From the NCBI GenBank assembly GCA_028751875.1, contig CM054159.1, positions 10,262,264 through 10,326,263 on the forward strand: a DNA stretch of 64,000 bases, in the 5' to 3' direction. Source of the stretch: Rapana venosa. Lineage: Eukaryota > Mollusca > Gastropoda > Neogastropoda > Muricidae. The first letter of the stretch is position 1, and every line of letters starts with the position of its first letter. Positions 59,701-64,000 of the stretch are shown piece by piece. The notes under the pieces are model-generated. The model was not told the origin of the DNA and did not search any database. It saw nothing but the letters and a program-made list of their open reading frames with translations. Made by a program: the position numbers and the translations under genes.

Positions 59701-61437
59701 TCATTGCATTATCAATCGGAAAATATCAACATCAAAGTATATTGTATAGTAAAACAGACAGAGAGAGACACATGAAAGAGACAGACATATAATATTTCTT
59801 TGACAAAGACTGCACTTTCTGACACTGACCTTCTCAATGAGTTCACAGATGACAGCGTTGTTGAAGTAATCCACGTGGATCCACTCGATCCCCTGAACAC
59901 AGTACACACAACAACGCATGGCACATTCATACACTGCGCTCTACAGACAACACACGCGGTACAACACATATCATACTGGAGGCAGGATAGCCTAGTGGTT
60001 AGACTCTTGCACCCCGTGATCTAATGGCTGAGGCTCAAGCCGCTGTGTTTTAGGGGATTTTCCCTCCCAAGTTCATATCGGAAATAACTCCACTTCCCCC
60101 AAAAGTCCTTTGGATGAAACTACAAACTGAAGCCCCATGTGCAAATGCACACAAGTAAGGGTAAAAAAGGTAAAAAGGAGTCCCATAACCTATAAGGTCG
60201 TAGGGGAGTGAGGCGTCAGAGACCTCACTTCTCTAGGGCCAGCATATTGAGGCCGGCGCCCATCTCCTCTCCCTCGCTGCTTTACCTTCCCTGACCCTAA
60301 AGAGGGCAGGTACCCATTTACAGCTGGGTGAACTGGGGGAACTGTACTGAAGCCAAGGCACGCAAACGGTCACCCATCCAACTGGTAACCACGCTCGACG
60401 CTGCTTAACTTGGCTGGGGGAAAGCGAGTGCTCCGACCACTGCGCACAAGTATTGTGTTTAAAACACCTTCTCCAAAGTCAGAATGTGGCTGTCTTATTG
60501 GTGGATAAAAACAGTCGCATAAGCTAAATCTCACCATTGGTGAACCTCAGAGCTCTCGTTGAGGAATGACACCCCCCCCCACCCCCCCCCCCCTCCCGCT
60601 TCCCCTGAAAAGACATATTGTATATACTGCAGCCTAGCGTTTAACACACCCATCTAGAAATCAAGACGGCAAGGGTTTGATTTCTGTTTGAACTGTTCAC
60701 CTATTAATGTTATCATGCCTATGAGTGGCGGCCTGGATCAAAGTGCTTCACATGAAATAACATATTGAGATCCCATTTCTTTTTTTGTGTGTGTGTGTGT
60801 GGCCTCAGTTGCATGCAGGTCACAGAGCACCATCTTTTGGGAGGAGAGGTCTTTTCTCTTTTCCCCTTCTTTTTTCTCTCTTTTTTTATTTTAAAAGTGA
60901 GTGCTTCACATGCCTCTCTTCATTGATCAAAAACCCCAAAAAGAAACAAACAATAAACCCCTAGAACCCCAAACCTGAGATCCCATTTCATTATAATAGA
61001 GAGAGACTCTCCCCTTTCAGTGTCAGCTCCCTCCAAAACAAAAAAAAGCCACCAAAAACCCCAACCAAACCCCCCCCCCCCCCACCCAAAAAGGAAACAA
61101 CCCAATAACAACGAAACAACCCCCCCCAAAAAAACCCCCCACAACAACAACCAAACAAACCCCAAACAAACATCAACAACCCCCCCCCCCCCCCAACAAA
61201 ACCCAAACAAAACATAAATCCAAAACAAACTAAAACCCATATACAGCCAGTCCCTAAATCTGAAATCTCCACTGGGACGTAACTATAACCACAACAACAA
61301 CAACACCAATAACAAAACGTGCACAGCTTTACCTCTTTGACGTACTCTCCCTGCTCCTCCTTCAGGGTCAGCTCGATGAAGATCTGTTGCAGCTTCTCGT
61401 TGCAGTAGTTGATGATGAACTGTTCGAAGCTGTTGTT
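17323..61437 (-). CDS. Myo1b: class I unconventional myosin, Myo1a/Myo1b subfamily (partial, 19 exons in window)
   Basis: Spliced gene; 19 coding exons give about 2.25 kb of coding sequence. In order they encode the distal half of the actin-activated ATPase motor ([56 protein letters not shown]), a neck of seven IQ motifs that should bind calmodulin or light chains, and a basic TH1 tail that in this family binds acidic phospholipids. Family knowledge: Myo1b is a tension-sensitive monomeric motor linking membranes to actin. Motif order, the 29-residue IQ modules and the TH1 sequence fit Myo1b better than Myo1c/d. The start codon, P-loop and both switches are beyond the right edge. Phases are compatible except at w4-w5 (an exon appears missing) and within w17 (net one-base frame error). 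Subfamily assignment rests on remembered motif comparison. Confidence 0.93.
17975..18035. repeat. (AC)n microsatellite
   Basis: About 50 nt of CA repeat in the last myosin intron. Confidence 0.9.
18526..18662 (-). CDS. Myo1b: myosin exon w18: TH1 [13 protein letters not shown] segment
   Basis: 137 nt, phase 0 to 2. It encodes [28 protein letters not shown] and [12 protein letters not shown], ending in AG of an Arg codon before GTCAGT. KGDF.FS.DHLIE is the conserved Myo1b TH1 motif. The acceptor is TGTGACAG. Confidence 0.94.
18836..19048 (-). mobile_element. tRNA-SINE family A, head-truncated
   Basis: GAGGATAATGGAATAAGCAG, CAGTCCCTGTGTGTATGTGG, GCGGAACAGG and TATAGTCTCATCCGAAGGAC are visible. 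The copy passes directly into a TG/CATG-rich tract, so it is truncated there. Confidence 0.8.
19045..19320. repeat. TG/CA-rich low-complexity block
   Basis: Alternating TGTG, TATG and CATG runs followed by CACA and C-rich sequence. Explains long cysteine/valine/histidine-rich ORFs on both strands. Confidence 0.85.
19431..19566 (-). CDS. Myo1b: myosin exon w17: TH1 beta strands, frame inconsistent
   Basis: Good acceptor (GTGTGCAG) and a plausible donor (GAG/GTCAGC). The first codons read [11 protein letters not shown], a good match to the first TH1 beta strand. The phases of w16 and w18 require a length divisible by 3, but this exon is 136 nt. Homology-like segments appear in different frames: GHPVMDPSL in the second, and [11 protein letters not shown] (joining smoothly to w18) in the third. 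Two missing bases, or one extra, would reconcile everything. The cause could be assembly error, a real mutation, or a wrongly placed boundary. Exact limits are less certain than for the other exons. Confidence 0.7.
19570..19915. repeat. CACAC/CCACA tandem repeat at the w17 acceptor
   Basis: Degenerate CACCACACCACA repeat beginning within a few bases of the w17 acceptor and running about 340 nt. Confidence 0.85.
20573..20708 (-). CDS. Myo1b: myosin exon w16: TH1 PH-like beta segment
   Basis: 136 nt, phase 2 to 0. It encodes [35 protein letters not shown] and [11 protein letters not shown].......VNKINRA.GK is conserved in the TH1 domains of Myo1a/b. The acceptor is GCTGTTTCAG and the donor GTCGGT. 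A 33-bp minisatellite starts about 30 nt upstream of the acceptor. Confidence 0.94.
20738..21796. repeat. 33-bp minisatellite
   Basis: Unit of 32-33 bp built from GTGTTGTTTGTTTTTCAAG and AGACTAAAACCCAA, about 32 copies by eye, with single-base variants. Most units are 33 bp, so they translate into a repetitive ORF, but there is no protein here. It begins about 30 nt from the w16 acceptor. Four more units resume at 22078-22192 after a LINE 3' end. Confidence 0.95.
21797..22078 (+). mobile_element. LINE 3' end (CR1/L2-like) inside the minisatellite
   Basis: Encodes the tail motif [12 protein letters not shown], followed by a 3' UTR with GCGCTATATAAATTCCATA and a (TTA)n end. Same family as 56600-57160. 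It splits one minisatellite unit. Confidence 0.8.
22245..22590 (+). repeat. interspersed repeat (family E)
   Basis: Starts near GGGATGCCGGGGGCCTATCA and contains ATAAATAGCATCCCCAC, CTTGGTCCATTCTCCTGCC, GATGCGCTGGGCCTGACTTG and a GAAGAAGAA tail. Other copies are at 26636-27118, 49586-49907 and, interrupted, 52192-52660. No coding capacity; origin unknown. Confidence 0.75.
22663..22769 (-). CDS. Myo1b: myosin exon w15: TH1 helical segment
   Basis: 107 nt, phase 0 to 2. It encodes [16 protein letters not shown] then [13 protein letters not shown] and HTYPP, ending in two bases of a Thr codon before GTGAGT. EKL.AS.LFKDKK..YP is a strong Myo1b TH1 signature. A tRNA-derived SINE sits about 60 nt upstream of the acceptor. 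Confidence 0.95.
22829..23104 (-). mobile_element. tRNA-derived SINE (family C), complete
   Basis: The minus-strand head has GTGGTCGAGTGGTTTAGGCG and GGGTTCGATCCCCGC, followed by the same body as 6615-6890. Inserted about 60 nt upstream of the w15 acceptor. Confidence 0.88.
23117..23197 (-). mobile_element. LINE 3' tail fragment
   Basis: (TAA)n followed by GGAATTTATATAGCGCCGAA and TCAAAGCGCT. Reverse complement of the CR1/L2-like 3' tail at 22004-22078. Confidence 0.75.
23215..23545 (-). mobile_element. tRNA-SINE family A with head type 2
   Basis: Full body from GAGGATAATGGAATAAGCAC to CCGAAGGACTTTGACATTC. The tRNA-like head reads on the minus strand GGTGGCAGGATGGCTAAGAC, then GGTTCTGGGTTCGATTCCC. 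This head differs from that at 25930-26258. Confidence 0.85.
23547..23645. repeat. (CATA)n microsatellite
   Basis: CATACATA and CACACATA repeats directly after the SINE head. Confidence 0.9.
24205..24300 (-). repeat. interspersed repeat (family I) fragment
   Basis: Contains AGATAGATGGCTTGATG, AAGCAAATGCATTGCTTATT and GTACCATCTGGAAATAAAA. Reverse complement of 48838-48990; a shorter echo is at 44255-44296. Confidence 0.65.
24673..24804 (-). CDS. Myo1b: myosin exon w14: start of TH1 tail
   Basis: 44 codons, phase 0 to 0. It begins [17 protein letters not shown], then DWPAAPKRF, and ends [12 protein letters not shown] before a GTGGGT donor. The pattern MPSLSP..NWP...F then L..IFH.WR is the Myo1b post-IQ/TH1 boundary. 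A 5S-like SINE starts only about 70 nt upstream of the acceptor. Confidence 0.94.
24877..25160 (+). mobile_element. SINE with 5S rRNA-like segment (family B)
   Basis: The head TAGCTCAGTGGTCGGAGCAC looks like a tRNA A box. It is followed by AAGTTAAGCAGCATCGAGCG and GTGGATGGGTGACCG, which closely resemble the internal promoter half of 5S rRNA. The body carries GTAAATGGGTACCTGCCGTC and ATATGCTGGCCCTAGAGAAG and ends near CTCCTTTACCTTTACC. Confidence 0.85.
25165..25272 (+). repeat. interspersed repeat (family G)
   Basis: Contains AGCTCCAAGGTTCA, GACCATTTTTGCCCACCATT and GCATTGTGACTTCGG. Other copies are at 20425-20530, 52815-52918, 55000-55105 and 60465-60568, often next to a family B SINE. Confidence 0.65.
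25345..25650 (-). mobile_element. diverged tRNA-SINE family A
   Basis: Recognisable TTTCGAAAGGCAGAACGGG, CCAGGGCCTTGGTTTATAG and the head end CTAACCACTAGGCTATCCCA. A 40-bp block at 25552-25592 (CTTCAGTTTAACGTC) interrupts it. Confidence 0.75.
25930..26258 (-). mobile_element. tRNA-SINE family A with head type 1, complete
   Basis: The body runs from ATCGAGGATAATGGAATAAG to GGGGAAAATATCCCCC. The minus-strand head reads GGGATAGCCTAGTGGTTAGA (A box) and CTGGGTTCGATTCCC (B box). Best copy of head type 1. Confidence 0.88.
26636..27118 (+). repeat. interspersed repeat (family E), diverged
   Basis: GGGATGGATGCCAGGGGCCT, TTGGTCCATTCTCCTGCC and GATGTGCTAGGCCTGATTTG match 22245-22590, with about 140 nt of extra sequence before the GAAGAAG-like end. 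Confidence 0.65.
27480..27757 (-). mobile_element. 5S-like SINE (family B), diverged
   Basis: CCTCAGCTTCTCCAGGGGCC, GCTGCTTTACCTTCCCTAAT, GGTACCCATTGACAGCTGGG and GGAGTGCTCTGACCACTGAG match the family in reverse. The 5S-like part has decayed. Confidence 0.75.
28066..28155. repeat. C-rich tract (runs of 13-18 C)
   Basis: Poly-C broken by CTAA, CT and CAA in the intron just after w13. On the sense strand it is poly-G, a potential intronic G-quadruplex about 20 nt from the w13 donor. Confidence 0.85.
28173..28334 (-). CDS. Myo1b: myosin exon w13: end of IQ6, IQ7 and neck-tail junction
   Basis: 54 codons, phase 0 to 0. It begins [16 protein letters not shown], contains the weak seventh IQ motif ([13 protein letters not shown]), then the basic junction [16 protein letters not shown] and FIKTAL before GTGAGT. 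A block of C runs (G on the sense strand) lies about 20-100 nt into the downstream intron. Confidence 0.94.
28335..31680. other. intron 12, no feature beyond simple repeats
   Basis: A-rich plus strand with short C runs (29743, 31180) and a poly-G run at about 31507-31522. No second gene, tRNA or recognisable transposon. Confidence 0.5.
31684..31935. repeat. (TA)n/(TATG)n tract
   Basis: About 250 nt of alternating TA with GTGTGTA interruptions in intron 12. Explains the tyrosine/isoleucine-rich ORFs on both strands. Confidence 0.9.
32969..33055 (-). CDS. Myo1b: myosin exon w12: 29-residue IQ module
   Basis: 29 codons, phase 0 to 0. It begins [15 protein letters not shown] and ends [11 protein letters not shown], closing IQ5 and opening IQ6. 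The acceptor is CGTAG and the donor GTGTGC. Its first residues are nearly the same as in w11 (ARVLLA.LK), while the second half is more diverged. Confidence 0.95.
33056..35600. other. intron 11 left half, simple repeats only
   Basis: Contains a CA/CT tract at about 33921-34010 and a 25-nt poly-C at 34523-34547. A short repeated block at 35255-35340 recurs at 36641-36705 (GAAGGGGTATTTCTATGGAC). No gene. Confidence 0.5.
35796..35872 (-). mobile_element. LINE 3' tail fragment
   Basis: (TAA)n, GGAATTTATATAGCGCTGTA, TCAAAGCGCTTCA. Same tail family as 23117-23197. Confidence 0.75.
35962..36001. repeat. poly-C run of 40
   Basis: Forty consecutive C (G on the myosin sense strand) inside intron 11. 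Exact length is unreliable in any sequencing technology. Confidence 0.85.
37585..37669 (+). mobile_element. LINE 3' tail fragment
   Basis: GAAAGCGCATTGAGTCATTG, GTGCTATATAAATGCTATTC and (ATT)n. Related to the other CR1/L2-like tails but diverged. Confidence 0.6.
38455..38541 (-). CDS. Myo1b: myosin exon w11: 29-residue IQ module (duplicate of w10)
   Basis: 29 codons, phase 0 to 0. It begins [15 protein letters not shown] and ends [11 protein letters not shown], closing IQ4 and opening IQ5. The acceptor (TTGTAG) and donor (AAGGTATCGG) are the same as in w10, and KLAK..R.LA.TTI is shared. This points to tandem exon duplication. Skipping it would keep the frame and shorten the lever arm by one IQ module. 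Confidence 0.95.
40169..40255 (-). CDS. Myo1b: myosin exon w10: 29-residue IQ module
   Basis: 29 codons, phase 0 to 0. It begins [15 protein letters not shown] and ends [11 protein letters not shown], closing IQ3 and opening IQ4. The size and AR start match the alternatively used 29-residue IQ exons of vertebrate Myo1b. The acceptor is TTGTAG and the donor GTATCGG. Very similar to w11, including the first bases of the intron. Confidence 0.95.
40256..42110. other. intron 9 left part, no gene
   Basis: AT-rich, with a TATATGTA run at about 40288-40328 and poly-C at about 41650-41668. Nothing recognisable. Confidence 0.5.
42113..42535. repeat. about 56-bp tandem repeat
   Basis: About seven diverged units built from ACCACATAATGTTAATGG, TCTGGGAGGGTCGCATCTTC and CAGACCACATCAGCAAA. 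Mid-intron, not near an exon. Confidence 0.9.
42853..42954. repeat. (GA)n microsatellite
   Basis: About 100 nt of GA repeat with few interruptions in intron 9. Confidence 0.95.
43370..43775 (-). mobile_element. family B SINE interrupted by a family D fragment
   Basis: 5S-SINE body in reverse (CCATAACCTATGTGGC, GGTACCCATTTATAGCTG, head end TGCTCTGACCGCTGAGC). It is interrupted at about 43586-43690 by GTGCTCTCCCCGGGGAGAGC and AATTTCACACAGAGAAATCT from SINE family D. Confidence 0.75.
44153..44234. repeat. (CA)n microsatellite
   Basis: About 80 nt of uninterrupted CA repeat in intron 9. Confidence 0.95.
44300..45987. other. intron 9 right part, no gene
   Basis: AT-rich unique-looking sequence with a short (AC)n at about 44860-44879. 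No coding similarity. Confidence 0.5.
45988..46056 (-). CDS. Myo1b: myosin exon w9: end of IQ2, start of IQ3
   Basis: 23 codons, phase 0 to 0: [11 protein letters not shown] then [11 protein letters not shown], before GTAAGT. It completes IQ2 and opens IQ3 (LQCYARGWK followed by AR in w10). Its acceptor, GGGGTTTTTTGCAG, is contiguous with and similar to the minisatellite unit filling the upstream intron. Confidence 0.95.
46062..47818. repeat. 32-bp minisatellite filling intron 8
   Basis: Roughly 45-50 units of about 32 bp built from ACTGTGAAGACTGACAGG and AAAACCCCAATTAC. It starts immediately at the w9 acceptor and ends about 190 nt from the w8 donor. Three LINE-tail fragments (46571-46637, 46909-46976, 47207-47283) are embedded at spacings of about 340 and 300 nt, suggesting a higher-order repeat. 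On the sense strand each unit contains GGGGTTTTCCTGTCAG, resembling a 3' splice site. Confidence 0.95.
48005..48154 (-). CDS. Myo1b: myosin exon w8: IQ1 and most of IQ2
   Basis: 50 codons, phase 0 to 0. It encodes [16 protein letters not shown], then IQ1 ([12 protein letters not shown]), then [18 protein letters not shown], the first half of IQ2. IQ1 is a full IQxxxRGxxxR consensus. The acceptor is TTTGCAG and the donor GTAAGG. The following intron is almost entirely a 32-bp minisatellite. Confidence 0.95.
48190..48597 (-). mobile_element. tRNA-SINE family A (head type 2) with nested LINE tail
   Basis: The body starts ATCGAGGATAATGGAAT and is interrupted by about 70 nt (48214-48283: GAGCGCTTTGATTTGTTGC to (ATT)n). 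It resumes AATAAGCACTCATGTGC and ends with the type 2 head (GGGAATCGAACCCAGAACCT, CATCCTGCCACCTTCCTT). Confidence 0.88.
48838..48990 (+). repeat. interspersed repeat (family I)
   Basis: CAAGTCAAGTCAAATTTTTA, CCAGATGGTACATTGAATAA and AAGCCATCTATCTAGGAAC. Also found at 24205-24300 in reverse. Confidence 0.65.
49366..49552 (-). mobile_element. tRNA-SINE family A, head-truncated
   Basis: ATCGAGGATAATGGAATAAA to GTGCGCAAGATGTTCTGCA. Confidence 0.8.
49586..49907 (+). repeat. interspersed repeat (family E)
   Basis: Near-identical to 22245-22590: TTGCCGGGGGCCTATCAGTA, GATGCGCTGGGCCTGACTTG, GAAGAAGAA tail. It ends about 45 nt below the end of w7. Confidence 0.8.
49951..50170 (-). CDS. Myo1b: myosin exon w7: converter and start of lever arm
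   Basis: 220 nt, phase 2 to 0. It encodes [16 protein letters not shown], then [14 protein letters not shown], a charged loop, and [26 protein letters not shown] and G.SKIFI are the class I myosin converter signatures, and TWPHW is typical of Myo1a/b. The donor is GTTAAG. A (TCTG)n microsatellite begins about 80 nt upstream of the acceptor. Confidence 0.96.
50250..50375. repeat. (TCTG)n/(TCTA)n microsatellite
   Basis: About 125 nt of tetranucleotide repeat beginning about 80 nt upstream of the w7 acceptor. Confidence 0.95.
51229..51318. repeat. (GA)n microsatellite
   Basis: About 90 nt of GA repeat about 75 nt below the end of w6. Confidence 0.95.
51394..51461 (-). CDS. Myo1b: myosin exon w6: PND to HQVRYLG segment
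   Basis: 68 nt, phase 0 to 2. It encodes [15 protein letters not shown] followed by THQVRYL and the first two bases of a Gly codon completed by w7. It has a CAG acceptor preceded by a TTTTCTTTT tract and a GTCAGT donor. A (GA)n tract lies downstream in the intron. Confidence 0.95.
52192..52660 (+). repeat. interspersed repeat (family E) interrupted by LINE
   Basis: The left part, GAAATGCTGGGGGCCCTTTC, continues at 52518 with CAGTATAAATAGCATTAGCA. The LINE fragment at 52220-52517 lies between. Confidence 0.75.
52220..52517 (-). mobile_element. RTE-like LINE 3' fragment with target-site duplication
   Basis: The minus strand encodes [32 protein letters not shown] and [19 protein letters not shown], the ORF2 C-terminus. 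Its 3' end is a (GAT)n tail next to 52220. Flanked by a 10-bp duplication CAGTATAAAT at 52210-52219 and 52518-52527. 5'-truncated, no activity expected. Confidence 0.88.
52815..52918 (+). repeat. interspersed repeat (family G)
   Basis: GGTTCACCAATGGTCAGATT, CACCGTTTTTGCCCACCATG and CGCATTCCGACGTCAGG. Directly adjacent to a family B SINE. Confidence 0.65.
52926..53345 (+). mobile_element. 5S-like SINE (family B) with duplicated tail
   Basis: Best copy of the 5S-like segment: GATAGCTCAGTGGTCGGAGC, AAGTTAAGCAGCGTCGAGCG, GTTGGATGGGTGACCG. The 3' part beginning GTGAGGTCTCTGACGCC at 53142 is repeated at 53217, a 75-bp tandem duplication including CATCATCATCAATGCC. Confidence 0.85.
53401..53466 (-). 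CDS. Myo1b: myosin exon w5: actin-binding helix and NYIRCIK
   Basis: 22 codons, phase 0 to 0, between CAG and GTAAGC. It encodes [10 protein letters not shown] then [11 protein letters not shown], the universally conserved myosin sequence leading to PND. Direct splicing from w4 would shift the frame and hit a stop after four codons, so an exon with length 2 modulo 3 must lie between them. Confidence 0.95.
53540..53935. repeat. (GT)n-rich block with poly-C
   Basis: GT and GTGTG repeats at 53538-53712 and 53775-53935 with an 18-19 nt poly-C at about 53755-53772. It begins about 70 nt upstream of the w5 acceptor. Confidence 0.9.
53940..55000. other. intron 4, no recognisable exon
   Basis: Searched for the missing loop 2 exon (RPPTAG.QFK-like, minus strand) and found none. 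Contains the fragment TGTTTCTCCCAGGGGAGGTT, also at 12060, and a GT/GAGC run at 54745-54830. Confidence 0.45.
55135..55410 (-). mobile_element. diverged tRNA-SINE family A, head type 1
   Basis: Ends in AACACTCTAACCACTAGGC, the type 1 head. The body is decayed but shows TTACAGTCTCATCTGAAGGA. Confidence 0.75.
55540..56376. repeat. CAGT/CAAT/CAGC four-base-register tandem repeat
   Basis: About 800 nt of AATCAATCATCCAGCCAGTC-like repeats ending about 70 nt below the end of w4. The register is four bases, so all frames stay open and give Ser/Gln/Pro-rich ORFs that are not genes. Confidence 0.93.
56448..56562 (-). CDS. Myo1b: myosin exon w4: [12 protein letters not shown] segment
   Basis: 115 nt, phase 0 to 1. 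It encodes [17 protein letters not shown], then [13 protein letters not shown] and LHALFPE, and ends with the first base of a Gly codon before GTAAGT. GF.DKNND is diagnostic for myosin motors. In vertebrate Myo1b the next exon encodes loop 2 ending near RPPTAG.QFK. That exon was not found in the following intron. Confidence 0.95.
56600..57160 (+). mobile_element. CR1/L2-like LINE 3' fragment
   Basis: Plus strand encodes [45 protein letters not shown] and [13 protein letters not shown], a typical CR1/L2 ORF2 C-terminus, then a stop and a 3' UTR with GCGCTATATAAGTTCC ending in (ATT)n. 5'-truncated. Starts about 40 nt upstream of the w4 acceptor. Confidence 0.88.
57165..57300. repeat. short tandem duplication, about 64 bp
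   Basis: ATGTACAGGTTACCTTTTGT occurs at 57191 and 57255 and also at 56570, beside the w4 acceptor. Confidence 0.8.
57415..58457. repeat. ACTCACAA-type minisatellite abutting w3
   Basis: Degenerate 11-13 bp units on the left (CAAACGACAAAAACTCA) maturing into 22-26 bp units on the right (GACCATCAACAAAACTCAC). The right end touches the w3 donor. On the sense strand units read GTGAGTTTTGTTGATGGTCG, so most carry GTGAGT. Confidence 0.92.
58463..58657 (-). CDS. Myo1b: myosin exon w3: lower 50-kDa segment with ECLRPG
   Basis: 65 codons, phase 0 to 0. It contains [15 protein letters not shown], then a helical segment with [11 protein letters not shown], and ends FRLRHYAGN before a GTGAGT donor. LDEE and HYAG are standard myosin motor landmarks. 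The intron side of the donor runs straight into a tandem array whose unit also contains GTGAGT (57690-58455). Confidence 0.95.
58672..58885 (-). mobile_element. RTE-like LINE 3' fragment, decayed
   Basis: (CAT)n-rich tail at 58680-58750 followed by CAACCATTAGCACCCAGTGG and CCAACCTAGTCACTGATCCC, as at 52235-52320. Several small insertions break the frame. Confidence 0.75.
59830..59892 (-). CDS. Myo1b: myosin exon w2: relay loop segment
   Basis: 21 codons, phase 0 to 0. It starts [12 protein letters not shown] and ends ICELIEK, flanked by CAG and GTCAGT. This continues w1 exactly as in Myo1b (EW..IDYFNN.IIC.LIE). No internal stop. Confidence 0.95.
59978..60150 (+). mobile_element. tRNA-SINE family A in plus orientation
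   Basis: The head GGATAGCCTAGTGGTTAGAC (type 1 A box) leads into GGGGATTTTCCCTCCC and AAAAGTCCTTTGGATG, the body in its own 5' to 3' direction. Truncated after about 170 nt. Confidence 0.8.
60158..60446 (-). mobile_element. 5S-like SINE (family B), complete
   Basis: Reverse complement shows GGTCGGAGCACTCGCTTTCC, AAGTTAAGCAGCGTCGAGCG, then GGATGGGTGACCGTTTGCGT and the complete body to GTAAAGGTAAA-like sequence. Followed by a family G repeat at 60465-60568. Confidence 0.85.
61333..61437 (-). CDS. Myo1b: myosin exon w1: relay helix region of motor
   Basis: 35 codons, phase 0 to 0. It begins directly after a CAG acceptor with NNSFEQF, followed by [11 protein letters not shown], the most conserved stretch of the myosin relay helix, and ends at YVKE before a GTAAAG donor. 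In this family the preceding exon carries switch II (DIYGFE). No such sequence is visible between 61438 and 64000, so the upstream intron is longer than 2.5 kb. Confidence 0.95.
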
Positions 61438-62713
61438 CTGGTACAGTGAACAGTGAACACGGTTCAACATTTCCATAACGTCCACCCACAACCTCCATTT
61501 CATTCTATCGTGAAAGGATTATAATTTTGTTAGATAATGTATATAAAATAAATGTATATGGCTTTTACAAGACAATTGAACATACAATTTAAATATATAC
61601 ACATACATAATAATATATACATAACACACACACACAAACATACACATATACATACAGCTGACTGTTCTTACTTTCTAAGTATGCTCAACTTTTCAGAACT
61701 GTAGTATCAGTGATGATTTGAGAAAAATATAGTTATCAGTGATGATGTGAGAGAAATATATTTATCAATAATAATGTGAGAAAAATATAGCACGTGTAAT
61801 AACATGAGAAAAATATAGCTATCAGTAACATAAGAATGTGAGAGAAATATAGTACAAATAATAATGTGAGAGAAATATAGCATCAGTAACAAGATGAGTG
61901 AAATACCAGTAACAATGTGAGAGAGAAATATAGTTACCAGTAACAATGTGAATTTTCATTAGAAACATGCTGATAAAATAACTCTTACTTGGATAATTGA
62001 AATTTTTTTTGGTTTATTAAGTGAATTCAACAACTTTTAATTTGTTTGCCCTGATCAATTAGATAGTAAGAAAACCCACTGATACTCATGAAGACACTGG
62101 CAGCGAGTGAGCACGCATGCACACACACACACACACTTCATGTTCCACAAGACTAATAAATATTGTTGACAACTACCATCAAAATCTGTAATCTGATCGA
62201 TCAATTTAAAATCAAGAAATGTAACAATGCTTAAAAATTACATTTTCCATGTAGCTCAATTCATTTTCTTTTTTTTTCACGGACTTAAAACTTTTTTCTT
62301 CTTCATCAAAACAAAACACATAGCAATTCAAGATAATGCCAGAAATACATGGCAAATAAGAAACACACACACACACGCACTTGCACAATCAAAGAAAAAA
62401 AGCGCTATGCTTGATACTGCAAGCAATCATGTGGGTTTTTTTCTTCTCTACACTTTATATACTTCTATTACACATATTCTGCATTACTGGTATTACATTT
62501 GGAAACAGGACATAGACCATGTTACCCTGTCTCTCCCCTCCTCCTCTCTTACCTCTGTGTGTGTGTGTGTGTGTGTGTATGTGTGTATGTGTGTGTACAT
62601 GAAACCATGCCTAAGAGAGACATAGGGACAAATAGCGGAAGGGAGGGTAGGGGGTGTATGGGGAGAGAGAGGGAGAGAGAGAGAGGCACTTTTTCCCAGA
62701 GAGAGGCTTTTTC

Positions 62714-62759
<46 letters not shown>

Positions 62760-64000
62760 TATATCAAGGATAATGGAATAAGCATTTATGTGGCTCTTTT
62801 ACATCCAGTCCCCGTGTGTTTGCAGTTTTGTAAATTCTGTCATCTGTTCCCACTGGCACACAATGGCCTACTCTTATGAACAGCGGAACAGGATTTAACA
62901 TGTGTGCAGGATGTTCTGTGTGTGTTCGCACACAGGGCCTTGGTTTATAGTCTCATCCAAAGGAGAGAAAGAGAAAGAGATGCTTTTTCACATTAGCACT
63001 AACTATACAGTAATCAGAACAATCTCTGAGGTTGCAGCAGCAGCAGTAGAAGAGATAGATTCATGAAGTAGTGATATAGGAATTTTGCTATTCTTTCCTT
63101 CAATCCAGTTTCCACCACCCATACTGAGCACAAAAGCTACAAAGCCACAAAATCACAATCAGCACACAGGCATAAAACACGTAAATGCTAGGACTTGAAC
63201 AACACAAGCAGTTCACTATTTTTTTTAATATATTTTTTTATGGACAAGCACACCACATGTTAAATCATTTTAACAATATTCACGATCGTTGAAGAATAGA
63301 TTGTTGAAATTTTTATGGTTTCTGTTATGAGTATAGTTTTTTTTGTTTGTTTGTTTTGGTTTTTTATGTGTTATGAGTATAGTTGATATGTTATTTAAAA
63401 TTTTCTCTGAGTGTGTTTATTTATTTTCATTTCATTCCTTAATTTTGAGGATAATGGATTAAGCACTCATGTGCTTTTTTTCATTCAGTTCCCATGTGTA
63501 TGCAGTTTTGTAAATTTTTTCATCTGTTCCCACCAGTGTGTGTGTGTGTGTGTGTGTGTGTGAGCATCCATGTTGACATTTAATGCTCTTTATTGCAAAT
63601 TCCCCCCCCCCCTTTCTTTATATTTTAAAATGTGACTATATGTTAACAGCTCAAAAACATAATGTTTCAATATAAAAACAAAAAGATTCCTTATTTCCAT
63701 ATTCTGACACCCCCCCCCCCCCCTCTACTTTATTCAAATTAAACCAGAAGATTCATTTCTTTTTATTCCAAAGCAAACACGCTCACAACCAAAATATTCA
63801 ACATGCTCATCCTGCCATAAAAACTGGATCATTTTAAAGCCATGTTAATTAGCGATCTCATGTAAACCATGACTTGTACCTCCTTTCTAACAGTAAGCAC
63901 TTTCTATCTTTTCCTATGCTAATACTAACCCCCCCCCCCCCAAAAAAAAAACAAAAAAAAACCCCAAACCCCAACAAAACTCCCACAAATTAAAAAAACA
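61438..64000. other. intron upstream of w1, no exon found
   Basis: Contains repeated GAGAAATATAG blocks at about 61725-61935, SINE A fragments at 62758-62965 and 63445-63540, GT and GA microsatellites (62557-62595, 62655-62755, 63537-63562) and poly-C runs. No switch II or upstream motor exon is visible. Confidence 0.5.

Overview
This is a stretch of a eukaryotic nuclear genome. It has long introns, many microsatellites and minisatellites, long homopolymer runs, several tRNA- and 5S-derived SINE families, LINE fragments and a dead mariner copy. That repeat style and the protein divergence suggest a marine invertebrate, probably a mollusc and perhaps a gastropod. This is an inference from style, not a database match.

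One protein-coding gene can be supported. It is a class I unconventional myosin of the Myo1a/Myo1b subfamily on the minus strand, running from 61437 (first exon inside the window) down to its stop codon at 17323. I resolve 19 coding exons with AG/GT boundaries; apart from the two problem spots named below, the phases are compatible. The first visible exon starts in the middle of the motor at the NNSFEQF relay-helix region. The start codon, P-loop, switch I and switch II therefore lie beyond 64000. Exons w1-w7 encode the C-terminal half of the motor, w8-w13 a neck with seven IQ motifs, and w13-w19 the TH1 (membrane-binding) tail and stop. Two problems stand out: a short motor exon (loop 2, about 50-65 nt) is missing between w4 and w5, and exon w17 is out of frame by one base.

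Layout: 1-4.7 kb has no recognisable gene and is T/G-rich on the plus strand. 5.3-7.6 kb is a transposon graveyard (LINE fragment, mariner with a SINE inserted in it, a second SINE). 7.6-17.3 kb is A-rich on the plus strand, contains SINEs and no ORF of interest, and would hold the myosin 3' UTR and downstream flank. 17.3-61.4 kb is the myosin gene. 61.4-64 kb is intron upstream of w1.

Most introns are filled with repeats. Several tandem arrays lie directly against exon boundaries. In two cases (introns 3 and 8) the repeat unit resembles the real splice site beside it, so the array carries dozens of decoy 5' or 3' splice sites. I found no operon, CRISPR array, viral gene or new enzymatic system. 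The unusual features are this splice-site-like satellite architecture, the tandemly duplicated IQ exons and a SINE family with a 5S rRNA-like segment.
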